Below are positions 1 to 8,188 of a stretch of 64,000 bases of DNA, piece after piece. The notes under the pieces were generated by a model. It did not search any database, was not told the origin of the DNA, and saw only the letters and a program-made list of their open reading frames with translations. Origin of the DNA: Fuerstiella marisgermanici (GTDB lineage Bacteria; Planctomycetota; Planctomycetia; Planctomycetales; Planctomycetaceae); assembly GCF_001983935.1 (NCBI RefSeq), contig NZ_CP017641.1:6109001-6173000 (forward strand). Direction: 5' to 3'. Each line of letters starts with the position of its first letter. Within the stretch, counting starts at the first letter, position 1. The translations under genes and the position numbers were made by a program.

Positions 1-2
1 CG

Positions 3-584
3 TACATTTGCAGCTTGAATCAACAGATTCGCTCAGACGCTGTCTATCCCAATTGCTGGCGTCTCGACCTACTCGCAATAGGCACAACGTGGGATGGCGA
101 CGCGCACGTATTGGACACGTCGCTCCCGGATTCGCCTGTCTTCAGGTTCGCTCAGGATGATCAAACAGTGACCACACTTGCTGGTACGCTCGACGAATGG
201 GTCGGCCAGTTATGCCAGTGGTACGTTAACGCAGACAGCGACCACATCGCTGATGAATACAAGGCGATCACTTCGGCTATTCAAGCCGCGGGTTTCTTCA
301 GTACGTCACCCGAGCTGATGGACGGCTGGCATCGAATCGCTGTTGCATCCAGCCCTGATGGTGGCGACAGCTTCTGGATTGCAGCCGTGAACGCTGGCTG
401 GTTTGCTGGCACGTGGGCTGGCAACATCTATCAGATACCGGACAAAGTTGCCGACTTCTGTATCTCGTGCCTCACGGATGCGCCCAACAAGACTCACTCT
501 GACTTCATCGACACGATCAAGATTCGATACCGCCTAAAATCGATAACCAATGCTGAGTTCGATGCTCTCACGCGAGCCAGGTAA
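3..584 (+). CDS. hypothetical protein, 5' end outside window, weakly SUKH-like
   Basis: The reading frame is open to the left edge of the window, so the true start is probably upstream; the first start codon inside is a TTG at 15 without a visible ribosome site. About 190 residues are visible. Around residues 20-70 the pattern of aromatic residues, a WDGD turn, a short beta pair and then a helix with an EW motif is reminiscent of SMI1/KNR4 (SUKH) proteins, which often act as immunity proteins against polymorphic toxins. That resemblance is weak and from memory. No signal peptide or membrane segment is seen. It stands alone, with 129 bp before the convergent sdhB. Confidence 0.5.
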   Translation, partial: YICSLNQQIRSDAVYPNCWRLDLLAIGTTWDGDAHVLDTSLPDSPVFRFAQDDQTVTTLAGTLDEWVGQLCQWYVNADSDHIADEYKAITSAIQAAGFFSTSPELMDGWHRIAVASSPDGGDSFWIAAVNAGWFAGTWAGNIYQIPDKVADFCISCLTDAPNKTHSDFIDTIKIRYRLKSITNAEFDALTRAR

Positions 585-713
585 ATCGGATAGCGGAAGA
601 CTGTCGCCCGCGTGTCCTGGATGCGAGTCCGCTACCGTCTGTGCGCTGATCCTGTCATGAAACGCAATCATCGCGGAGTTCAGGTAACAGCTGATCTGCG
701 TATCTAATTCGTA

Positions 714-1472
714 TTAACTGCTCTTGCCTGTTTGGCGAACCTTAGCGGCGTTGTACTCCCAGTTCATTCGGGCAATATAATCGGTCGATATTTCCTGTGG
801 GCAAATGGCTTCGCAGGCCTCGGTGTTGGTGCAACTGCCGAATCCTTCTTTATCCATTGTGGCCACCATGTCGACAACTCGTCGCTGTGCTTCGATTTTC
901 CCCTGTGGCAAATTCGACAAATGAGTCACCTTCGCGCCAGTGAATAGTGCGGCTGAGGCGTTCTTGCACACTGCCACACAGGCGCCGCAACCGATGCAGG
1001 TCGCCGCGTCGAATGCAGCATCTGCTGCGTCTTTTGCGATGAGAATCGAATTGGCTTCGGGCGCGGTGCCGATGTGAGTTGAAATGAAAGCGCCTGATTG
1101 AATGATTCGATCCAGGGCAGATCGGTCGACTTTCAGATCGCGAATGAGGGGAAATGATGACGCGCGGAATGGTTCGATAACGATCGTATCGCCGTCGTTA
1201 AAGGTGCGCATATGCAATTGGCAGGTCGTGGTTGCTGTGAGCGGCCCGTGTGGACGTCCGTTGATGACCATCCCGCACGTGCCACAAATGCCTTCGCGAC
1301 AATCGTTGTCGAATTCGATCACACGCTCGCCCCTCCGGACAAGTTGCTCGTTGAGCATGTCCAACATATCCAGAAACGACATGTCAGGATCAACATCGTC
1401 GAGCGGATAGTCGACCAGCTTACCAGCGGCGTCGCGGTCATCCTGCCGCCAGATTTTTAGTAACACCTTCAT
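714..1472 (-). CDS. sdhB: succinate dehydrogenase / fumarate reductase iron-sulfur subunit
   Basis: Carries electrons from the flavoprotein SdhA to the membrane cytochrome of complex II. The 252-residue protein has the plant-type 2Fe-2S ligands C58, C63, C66 and C84, the ferredoxin-type cluster motif [11 protein letters not shown] (C159, C162, C165, C169), and the distal cysteines C214, C220 and C224. Length is normal for the B. subtilis/epsilon-proteobacterial type. It is the last gene of sdhC-sdhA-sdhB, 112 bp after sdhA. Assignment as succinate dehydrogenase rather than fumarate reductase is by context (aerobic-looking gene set) and is not decided by the sequence. Confidence 0.95.
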   Translation of the reverse strand: MKVLLKIWRQDDRDAAGKLVDYPLDDVDPDMSFLDMLDMLNEQLVRRGERVIEFDNDCREGICGTCGMVINGRPHGPLTATTTCQLHMRTFNDGDTIVIEPFRASSFPLIRDLKVDRSALDRIIQSGAFISTHIGTAPEANSILIAKDAADAAFDAATCIGCGACVAVCKNASAALFTGAKVTHLSNLPQGKIEAQRRVVDMVATMDKEGFGSCTNTEACEAICPQEISTDYIARMNWEYNAAKVRQTGKSS

Positions 1473-1584
1473 AGTTTGATAGCTTTTTGTTTGTTATCAC
1501 GTTTTCCACATTCCAGCAGCGACCAACGGGAGCGGACCACACATTTCCGAGTGTCAGCTCGAACCCGCCGCCGGTCGGCACCGG

Positions 1585-3498
1585 CTATTTGTAGCTGCGG
1601 GCGGTCAGTTTGACGTCCTGGAAGGTGAGGTGTTCTTTGTGCAGTGTCGGGGTACCGTTCGGCGTGTATTCCCATGCGGCCACGTAAGCGAAGTCGTCGT
1701 CGTTGCGAACCGCTTCGCCGTCTTCAGTCTGATGGTCCGTTCGAAAGTGAGCGCCGCACGATTCATCTCGACTTAGCGCATCGCGACACATCAGTTCGGC
1801 CAGTTCAAGGTAATCGTTGATTCGCAGCGCCTTTTCCAGTTCGTTGTTCGGTTCGTGACTACCGCCGGTGACACGGACATTGCGATGAAAGTCCTCACGC
1901 AATTCCGTGATCTGAATGATCGCTTCCTGTAAACCTTCCGGGCTACGACTTATGCCGCAACGGTCCCACAAAATCGCCCCGAGTGCTCGGTGATATTCGT
2001 CGACGGGGCGACCACCGTTGACATTCAACAGCTTCCTGATCGCTGCTTCTGCGGCATCGGCGGCCTGCTGAAATTCTGGAGCATCCGTGGACGGCAAATT
2101 CTTCGTGCGCTGATCAGCCAGGTAGTTGCCGATGGTCGTTGGGATAATAAAATAGCCATCAACGCAGGCCTGCAGCAAAGAATTGGCGCCCAACCGGTTA
2201 GCTCCGTGGTCAGCAAAGTTGCATTCGCCCAGAGCGTACAAGCCATTGACGCTGGTCATTAATTCATAGTCGACCCACAGCCCGCCCATCGAAAAATGAG
2301 CGGCCGGAGCAATGCGCATGGGTTCCGAATAGGCATCCAGACCTGTAATTTTGCGGTACATGTCGAACAGGTTGCCGTAGCGACCGGCGATCCCGTCGCG
2401 GCCGTATTCCTTCAAAGCGTCGCGGAAGTCCAGATAGACGGCGTTCTTAAGCGGGCCGACGCCATGTCCCGCGTCGATGCGTTCCTTGGCCGCTCGAGAC
2501 GCAATGTCGCGCGGCGTGAGGTTTCCGAAAGCGGGATAACGCCGTTCCAGATAATAATCGCGTTCGTCGTCGGGGATGGCGTTAGGAGACCGTTCGTCGC
2601 CAGCTTTCAAAGGAACCCAGATACGTCCGTCGTTGCGCAGGGATTCCGACATCAGAGTTAATTTGGACTGACGTTCGCCTGATTGAGGCAGGCAGGTCGG
2701 GTGAATTTGAGTCAGGCTGGGATTGGCGATGTACGCGCCGCGCTTGTGAGCTTTCCAGATGGCGGTGGCATTGCTGCCGAGCGCCAATGTCGACAGGTAG
2801 AAAATTTTCGAGTAGCCGCCGGTGGCCAGAACAACCGCGTGCGCCGCATACCGCTGGATCTCCCCCGTGATCAGGTCGCGTGCAATAATGCCCTTCGCCT
2901 GGCCGTCGACAATCACCAAATCCAGCATCTCGTGGCGATTGTACATCGTGACTCGGCCGGCTTTGATTTGCCGACTAAGTGCGGAGTACGTTCCGAGCAA
3001 CAATTGCTGCCCGGTTTGCCCCTGAGCGTAAAACGTGCGTTCAACCTGGACACCGCCGAAGGAACGGTTTCCCAGAACACCGCCGTATTCGCGAGCAAAG
3101 GGAACTCCCTGAGCGACACACGTGTCGATCAGGCTGACCGACAGTTCGGCCATGCGATACACGTTGGCTTCGCGAGATCGAAAGTCGCCGCCTTTAACGG
3201 TGTCATAAAACATGCGATAGATGTTGTCGCCGTCGTTTTGATAGTTCTTCGCCGCGTTGACGCCACCCTGAGCGGCCGTCGAATGAGCTCGACGAGGGCT
3301 GTCGTGAAAACAGAATGCCTTTACGTTGTATCCGAGTTCGCCCAGTGCGGCGGCGGCACCTCCGCCAGCGAGTCCCGTGCCGACAATGATGACGTCCAGC
3401 TTTTTGCGGTTGGCGGCGTTCACGAGTTTGCAGGTCGCCTGATAGCGACTCCACTTTTGTTCGACCGGGCCTTCCGGAATTTTTGCGTCTAATGTCAT
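1585..3498 (-). CDS. sdhA: succinate dehydrogenase / fumarate reductase flavoprotein subunit
   Basis: Oxidises succinate to fumarate with covalently bound FAD, at the membrane face of complex II. The 637-residue protein has the dinucleotide-binding glycine motif [11 protein letters not shown] near residues 39-50 and the FAD-linking histidine in the motif [11 protein letters not shown] (H72). Further family blocks are [18 protein letters not shown] near 150-170, an HPTC segment, and the C-terminal RTDHQ region. It lies 7 bp downstream of sdhC and 112 bp upstream of sdhB on the same strand, so the three form an operon. Length is typical for the B. subtilis-like type. Confidence 0.96.
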   Translation of the reverse strand: MTLDAKIPEGPVEQKWSRYQATCKLVNAANRKKLDVIIVGTGLAGGGAAAALGELGYNVKAFCFHDSPRRAHSTAAQGGVNAAKNYQNDGDNIYRMFYDTVKGGDFRSREANVYRMAELSVSLIDTCVAQGVPFAREYGGVLGNRSFGGVQVERTFYAQGQTGQQLLLGTYSALSRQIKAGRVTMYNRHEMLDLVIVDGQAKGIIARDLITGEIQRYAAHAVVLATGGYSKIFYLSTLALGSNATAIWKAHKRGAYIANPSLTQIHPTCLPQSGERQSKLTLMSESLRNDGRIWVPLKAGDERSPNAIPDDERDYYLERRYPAFGNLTPRDIASRAAKERIDAGHGVGPLKNAVYLDFRDALKEYGRDGIAGRYGNLFDMYRKITGLDAYSEPMRIAPAAHFSMGGLWVDYELMTSVNGLYALGECNFADHGANRLGANSLLQACVDGYFIIPTTIGNYLADQRTKNLPSTDAPEFQQAADAAEAAIRKLLNVNGGRPVDEYHRALGAILWDRCGISRSPEGLQEAIIQITELREDFHRNVRVTGGSHEPNNELEKALRINDYLELAELMCRDALSRDESCGAHFRTDHQTEDGEAVRNDDDFAYVAAWEYTPNGTPTLHKEHLTFQDVKLTARSYK

Positions 3499-3505
3499 GC
3501 TTCAA

Positions 3506-4168
3506 TCAGCGTTGCATAAAGAACAGATAGATCGGCATCGCCGCAAACCCAAAAGTGATCACGATGGCAAACGCCAGGCTGAACCACTTCACCCAACGTG
3601 CATAGCCAGGATGATAAAGGCCCAATGAACGAAAGCCGCTGTATACGCCATGGTGAAGATGAAACCCCAACGCACACACGGAAACGGTGTAGAACCCCAC
3701 ATACCACCAGCGACGGCAGGCAACAGCAACGACCGTGTACAGATCTCGATTGCCTTCCGGATCCTGCCCGACGGAATTGCCGAACTTGTACGGGTACCAG
3801 AAGTCCATCATGTGCACGATCAGAAACAGCAGGATGATGGCTCCGAGGATCCCCATCATCCGAGAATGCCACGGAGAAGACGCTTCCGGATCTTTTCCGA
3901 CATAGCGATCACCGGCCGACTTGCGATTGGTAATAGCCAGCCCGACCGCCACGATTGAATGTGCGATGACGCAGAAATAAGTCACATAGGCGGCCGCTTT
4001 GATGACAAACAATTTCGACAGAAATTCGGCATACCAGTTGAACTTCAGTTGCGCATCGGGCATGGGAAGAAACAGCTGGATGTTGCCCAGCAGATGGATC
4101 ACCAAAAAGATGCAAAGAAAGAAACCTGTGAGAGCCATCAGGTTTTTTCGAGCGACCGAAGAGAGCAT
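3506..4168 (-). CDS. sdhC: succinate dehydrogenase cytochrome b558 subunit (B. subtilis type)
   Basis: Five-helix membrane anchor that binds two haems and reduces quinone. The 220-residue protein is strongly hydrophobic, with segments near residues 10-35, 52-78, 102-125, 155-178 and 192-218. Histidines placed as haem ligands are seen in the helices (VIHLLGN, VIAHSIVA, LIVHMMDF and FHLHHGVYSGF). A single fused anchor with no separate sdhD is typical of the di-haem B. subtilis/Wolinella class. It is the first gene of the operon. The start MLSSVARKN directly precedes the first helix. Confidence 0.93.
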   Translation of the reverse strand: MLSSVARKNLMALTGFFLCIFLVIHLLGNIQLFLPMPDAQLKFNWYAEFLSKLFVIKAAAYVTYFCVIAHSIVAVGLAITNRKSAGDRYVGKDPEASSPWHSRMMGILGAIILLFLIVHMMDFWYPYKFGNSVGQDPEGNRDLYTVVAVACRRWWYVGFYTVSVCALGFHLHHGVYSGFRSLGLYHPGYARWVKWFSLAFAIVITFGFAAMPIYLFFMQR

Positions 4169-4546
4169 TGGCTGATGTCGATGGAAGTACGGGATTGAAA
4201 AAGTATTGGCGAACAGGGTTCTGGCCAGGGCCCATTTACGCTCGCGCGGGGTTCACCGCATTGTCACGCGGTTCTTCAGCAAGTATCGCAGGCGAAGGGT
4301 TTCGGCTGACGCCCTGACCATCCATGTCGTAGTCACCTAAACCAAACGGACGGACCATTTCAAAACAGACGTCCTTACCGCGGAGAGCAATTCCGCACAC
4401 CGCGCGCGATGATGCACACCAACCTGCCGTTGCGATGTGCTTAACTTTCGCTTTTACTCGGTCTGGGTGGACCTTCACCACCGTGTCCTTCAGTACTTTA
4501 TTGAAGGATTCGACAATGCAGATCGCGTGCCAACTATCACATCCAG
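4169..4546. other. intergenic region between sdhC and the haem lipoprotein
   Basis: About 380 bp without a gene I can support. It presumably holds the sdh promoter, reading leftward, but no convincing -35/-10 pair stands out. An 81-codon open frame on the minus strand (4236-4481) has no recognisable domain or ribosome site and I do not call it. Confidence 0.4.
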
Positions 4547-5194
4547 CTATTGCTTCGGCGGATGAGGCACTTCTACCCAGAACCAGCCTCGCAGGTCGTC
4601 TTCGTGAAATCCAGTGGCCTGATCGTTGGGGTACTGCAGCTTTAAAGCCGACTTAACGTCTTCCGCCAGCTGGTCTACCGGACCGTGACACAGCAGGCAT
4701 TTCTTCTGCAGCCGGATCGGCAAAAATACGCCCAACGCATCATCGGACAATGAGACAAGTTGAGGCGTATCTGCCCGCGTCTCGACAAATTCAGTGGCCC
4801 AGTCAGGCGACGGATTCATGGAACTCCGCAGCTTGAACGAAGTGCGTCCGATGTCGACTTTGAATTCCCGCTTCACATTTTCGGCGATGGCCGGAGCTTC
4901 TGACTTACAGACATCGATTGCCGCTGCTGGCCCGTCCTTTTGAATGGCTTCAACCAATCGACCAGACAGCTTCGTCATCAGCGCATCTTTGGCGGCCAGA
5001 GCTGTTTCATGCTGTTGCCGCTGAACCGGCGTGAGCTGATCTGCAGATTCGATCACGACGGTTTCACCGACGTCTTCAGTTGAAGGCGCGGCGGGACTCG
5101 CCGTTTCCGTGGAAGAATCACCTTCCGGCTTCGCACAGCCAATCAGCGACATGCACATGGCCAGAGCGACTGTGGCCGTTCGTTTGTTAGTCAT
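4547..5194 (-). CDS. DUF3365/Tll0287-like haem-binding lipoprotein
   Basis: The ATG at 5194 is chosen because GAGGA lies just upstream of it and it places a lipoprotein signal at once after the start. The lipobox is LIGC with lipidated cysteine C20. The 215-residue mature part is exported and has a single c-type haem motif CLLCH (C166, C169, H170) near its end. The order of a helical N-terminal half, a region with RTSFKLRSS and then the haem motif matches the DUF3365 (Tll0287-like) family, thought to be a redox or sensory haem domain. Substrate and partner are unknown. Two further single-haem proteins occur at 24-25.6 kb. Confidence 0.8.
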   Translation of the reverse strand: MTNKRTATVALAMCMSLIGCAKPEGDSSTETASPAAPSTEDVGETVVIESADQLTPVQRQQHETALAAKDALMTKLSGRLVEAIQKDGPAAAIDVCKSEAPAIAENVKREFKVDIGRTSFKLRSSMNPSPDWATEFVETRADTPQLVSLSDDALGVFLPIRLQKKCLLCHGPVDQLAEDVKSALKLQYPNDQATGFHEDDLRGWFWVEVPHPPKQ

Positions 5195-5989
5195 CGTATT
5201 CCTCATGGTCATCAAACAAGACCGATTCCTTTGTGATACGGTTGTCGGACGCAGCCAAATCGTGGCCACCAACAAATTGTGACTGGCGAAATCTCTGACA
5301 CCCCGCCGACGTCGTGGCGAACACCAACGATTTGCCGATTGACAGGGCCTTCATCCTTCGACCTCGTTTGCGCTTAACGCAGCAATCATGCAACGCGTCG
5401 CGATGGTTCAGGATTGCAAACGCCATACCAGTCGCGCGTGTCATCTTCCGCGGCTGCTTTCATTCGACTTAGCAAACTTATGTGACGCTGCGGGAGAGAA
5501 GATGTCCGACGCTGCATTGTCGCGTAGCTCACAGATCGACCACCGTGGCGAGTCATGCGATTTTGCGGAATGTGTGCGAGGTACGACACATCCTGTGACA
5601 CTGCTGACGCACGGCTAAGTCAGTCCGTGAAAACCATCATGCAAACACAATCGAAGTCTGCCCTGGTCCGGGCCCTGCAAGAATTGAATGTGCGAATACC
5701 GAACTCGTTGCACAGCCCGGACTTGACGTTTGTATGCGCGGTAATTGGCCTGGAAACGAGCCCAGCCCCGTGCTCAAATCCTTCGGCATTGCGTGTAACG
5801 AAAGCGAAGCGAATGGGACTCGGCACGACAATTGCAAACGCCGTATTGCCGATCATGGTGGTCGGATTTCCGCCCGGAATTTTCCAAGTGTACCGGCGGA
5901 ATTCATACTGGACCTGCCGGGGTCTTCGAGCTTCTGGACGAGCGTCGGCGGGGTTTGTTCGTTTCGGGACTTGTGCAGAGGAGACCGGC
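5195..5989. other. long intergenic region, no supported gene
   Basis: Nearly 800 bp between divergently transcribed genes. Open frames on both strands (5555-5989 plus, 5620-5991 minus) lack recognisable motifs. It should contain promoters for both flanking genes. A pair of words at 5569-5579 and 5594-5602 recurs at 25738-25769 (see findings). Confidence 0.4.
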
Positions 5990-6427
5990 ATGCTGCAGGT
6001 CCGGTTACCAGGAAGTAACCCTTTTCAGATCGCGGTTAGTGAGTCCACGACGGAGTCTGCTCGACCATTGCGGGTGGCCGTTGCCGATGACGAGGCCGAG
6101 TTGCGAATCTACTTCGCTCGGGCACTTCCGCACCTGGGCTACACCGTCACTAAGATCGTCGCGACGGGCGAAGAGTTAGTAAAACAGTGTCAGCGATCTC
6201 CACCTGAAGTCGTCATCTGTGATGTGCAACTGGCAGGAATCAGCGGCCCGGAAGCGGTTGCCACCATTCGAGAACAGTTCTCAATTGCAGCCGTCTACAT
6301 CACAGAGAATTCACATGAAGACAAGGCGGCTTCGGCTGCCGCATATTGCGGGATACTGACAAAACCATTTCGAATGCACGATCTGACGCCTGCGATACAA
6401 CGGGCCGTTGCTGAACGCCCCGGATGA
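5990..6427 (+). CDS. single-domain response regulator (receiver, CheY-like)
   Basis: Phospho-acceptor protein of a two-component pathway. The ATG at 5990 is preferred to the longer open frame because GAGGAG ends 7 bases upstream; it gives 145 residues. A non-conserved tail of about 26 residues precedes the receiver domain. All receiver landmarks are present: acidic pair D33/D34, phosphorylated D78 in VVICDVQLAG, T105 and K125 in LTKPF. There is no output domain, so it must act through a partner, and no histidine kinase is nearby. It lies 42 bp upstream of the HPF-like gene, which suggests joint expression in a stress response. Confidence 0.88.
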   Translation: MLQVRLPGSNPFQIAVSESTTESARPLRVAVADDEAELRIYFARALPHLGYTVTKIVATGEELVKQCQRSPPEVVICDVQLAGISGPEAVATIREQFSIAAVYITENSHEDKAASAAAYCGILTKPFRMHDLTPAIQRAVAERPG

Positions 6428-6469
6428 CCGTGGGGATTATTCGAACGAAGTATTTTAGGAGACGAAACA

Positions 6470-6817
6470 ATGATGGCCCCTCTTGATGTTTGCTTTCAAG
6501 CGATGGAACGCGACGAACGGGTGGTGTGCGAAATTGAAGCTCAAATCGCGGACCTGGAAGACCAATATGATTCGATTATTGGCTGCGACATCGTCGTCCA
6601 TGGACCAGCCGCACGCGACCCGAAAACCTACGACAAAACCAACGGCCTGTACGACGTTCGACTCGTGCTGGCTCTCCCCTGTCGAGAAATCACGATCGAA
6701 CGCGGACAAACCGCCGATGCCGACGTGTACACCGCGGTTGAAAAAGCGTTTCAGGCTGCGCGGAAGCAGTTCGAAGAATGGCTTGAAGAACGGCATCACC
6801 TGCACGAAGCGAGTTGA
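6470..6817 (+). CDS. HPF/RaiA-family ribosome-associated protein
   Basis: A 115-residue protein resembling the ribosome hibernation factor / RaiA domain, which binds the decoding site of the 30S subunit in stationary phase. The pattern MAPLDVCFQAMERDERVVCEI, then a long helix, the strand IIGCDIVVHGP, the strand GLYDVRLVLALP and the segment DADVYTAVEKAFQAARKQ is typical of this fold. It lacks the long C-terminal dimerisation domain of long HPF, so it is a short form. AGGAG lies about 8 bases before the tandem ATGATG start; either ATG (6470 or 6473) is possible. Confidence 0.75.
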   Translation: MMAPLDVCFQAMERDERVVCEIEAQIADLEDQYDSIIGCDIVVHGPAARDPKTYDKTNGLYDVRLVLALPCREITIERGQTADADVYTAVEKAFQAARKQFEEWLEERHHLHEAS

Positions 6818-6956
6818 AGCAACCTGGCGACTTCTTCCAATGTAGAAATTACGCCGGGCCGACGGCGCCGTTCAAAATGGGCTGACCGTCGGCACACGAC
6901 CTGCGGTGTATGTTCGGTGACGCGATCAATTCCCACACTCCTCAAGAAGTAACACG

Positions 6957-7220
6957 ATGTCCAGTCAACAAAGTACGGTCAAAGACATGATCTCATCGCT
7001 GAAACGCCAGCGAGACGAATTGAAGTTGCAAATTCATCTTGGCAGCGCGGACGCAAAGGAAGAATGGGAGCGGCTGGATGAGAAGTTTCAAAGCCTGGTG
7101 TCACGCTTCGACCCATTGAAACAGGCGGTGGACGAGACGACCGAAGATGTTTGGGAGTCCCTGAAACTTGTCGCGGGTGAAGTGACAGACGGATTTCACC
7201 GCATTCGAAAGTCGCTCTGA
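6957..7220 (+). CDS. small coiled-coil protein, sll1863-like
   Basis: An 87-residue, highly charged protein. Residues 8-60 form a probable coiled coil and the C-terminal part (EDVWESLKLVAGEVTDGFHR) is amphipathic. The arrangement resembles cyanobacterial sll1863-type stress proteins, which pair a long coiled coil with a WxxLK amphipathic tail. Function is unknown. It follows the HPF-like gene by 139 bp on the same strand. No signal peptide or membrane segment. Confidence 0.6.
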   Translation: MSSQQSTVKDMISSLKRQRDELKLQIHLGSADAKEEWERLDEKFQSLVSRFDPLKQAVDETTEDVWESLKLVAGEVTDGFHRIRKSL

Positions 7221-7251
7221 CGCGTGCCGTAAGTCACCATCGTTAGCATTC

Positions 7252-8181
7252 CTACTGCAGCAGCGTTCTCAGGTGCAGTTCTACGCAATCCGCAAGAATC
7301 GGCGGGTTGTAGCCGCCTTCCAAAACGCTCACCAATCGACCGTCGCAGTGTTCTTTGGCCACGTCCAGCGTCATGCACGTCAGGGCTTCGTAGTCTTCGG
7401 TTTCCAGTCCCAGCGAACCCTGCACGTCGGCGTGGTGAGCGTCAAAACCGGCGCTTAGCAGGACCAACTCGGGGCGACACTTTTGTGCGGCTTCTGTCAG
7501 CAGATCCCCAAAACGCGTCAGCAATTCCTTTCGCGGAATGCCGAAAGGCAGCGGCAGATTGAAGATCGTTCCCTTGCCATCAGCGGCACCGGTTTCATCG
7601 GCTAGTCCCGTGCCGGGGTAGAAGGGATGCCGATGGACGGACACGTAGTAAACGTCGTGGTCGCGATAAAAAATTCGCTGAGTTCCATTACCGTGATGCA
7701 CGTCCCAATCGACGATCAGAATGCGGTGCAGATGATGGAACAGCCGCGCGTGCACGGCACCGATGGCTACGTTGTTAAACAGACAGAAGCCCATCGCCAT
7801 GCCGGGTAGCGCATGATGTCCGGGCGGACGTACCAGGCAAACGGCCTGCCGATGAGTTCCCGTGAGAACTCGATCCACAGCGTCAACCACGCTGCCGACA
7901 GCCAGGCGCGCGACATCAAATGAGCGTTCGCTAAGAAACGTATCGGTGCCCATCCAGCCACCTCCGGCAGCCGCGAAGTCTTTAATTTTTTCTACGTGAC
8001 GATTCGCATGGACGGTTTCAAGCTGTTCCGCCGTGGCTGCCTGCCATGCGGGGACCTCAAAGCTGGTGACCAGGCCTGACGATCGCAGTCGTTGATGCAC
8101 CTGGCGCAAACGTTCGGGCGATTCCGGATGATCGCCGGTCGCGTGGTCCAGAAACTCAGGATTGAAATACAGGAGCGGCAT
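7252..8181 (-). CDS. histone deacetylase family protein (AcuC/HDAC-like)
   Basis: Zinc-dependent amidohydrolase of the HDAC/AcuC/acetylpolyamine amidohydrolase superfamily, 309 residues from the ATG at 8181, chosen because the family begins with this LLYFNPEFLDH segment. Catalytic landmarks are complete: H122-H123 in RPPGHHA, zinc ligands D160 and H162 in DWDVHHGNG, D247 in SAGFDAHH and the transition-state tyrosine Y291 in LEGGY. It starts 7 bp after the stop of the acetyltransferase gene, so the two are co-transcribed. By analogy with B. subtilis AcuA/AcuC it probably removes acyl groups from lysines of metabolic enzymes. The substrate is inferred. Confidence 0.88.
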   Translation of the reverse strand: MPLLYFNPEFLDHATGDHPESPERLRQVHQRLRSSGLVTSFEVPAWQAATAEQLETVHANRHVEKIKDFAAAGGGWMGTDTFLSERSFDVARLAVGSVVDAVDRVLTGTHRQAVCLVRPPGHHALPGMAMGFCLFNNVAIGAVHARLFHHLHRILIVDWDVHHGNGTQRIFYRDHDVYYVSVHRHPFYPGTGLADETGAADGKGTIFNLPLPFGIPRKELLTRFGDLLTEAAQKCRPELVLLSAGFDAHHADVQGSLGLETEDYEALTCMTLDVAKEHCDGRLVSVLEGGYNPPILADCVELHLRTLLQ

Positions 8182-8188
8182 TGGATAA

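Noticed and set aside
4236-4481. Possible 81-residue protein on the minus strand
   Set aside because: No recognised motif, no ribosome site, and not supported by neighbours.
5620-5991. Possible 123-residue protein on the minus strand
   Set aside because: Composition is not protein-like, and a better-supported receiver gene starts at its edge on the other strand.
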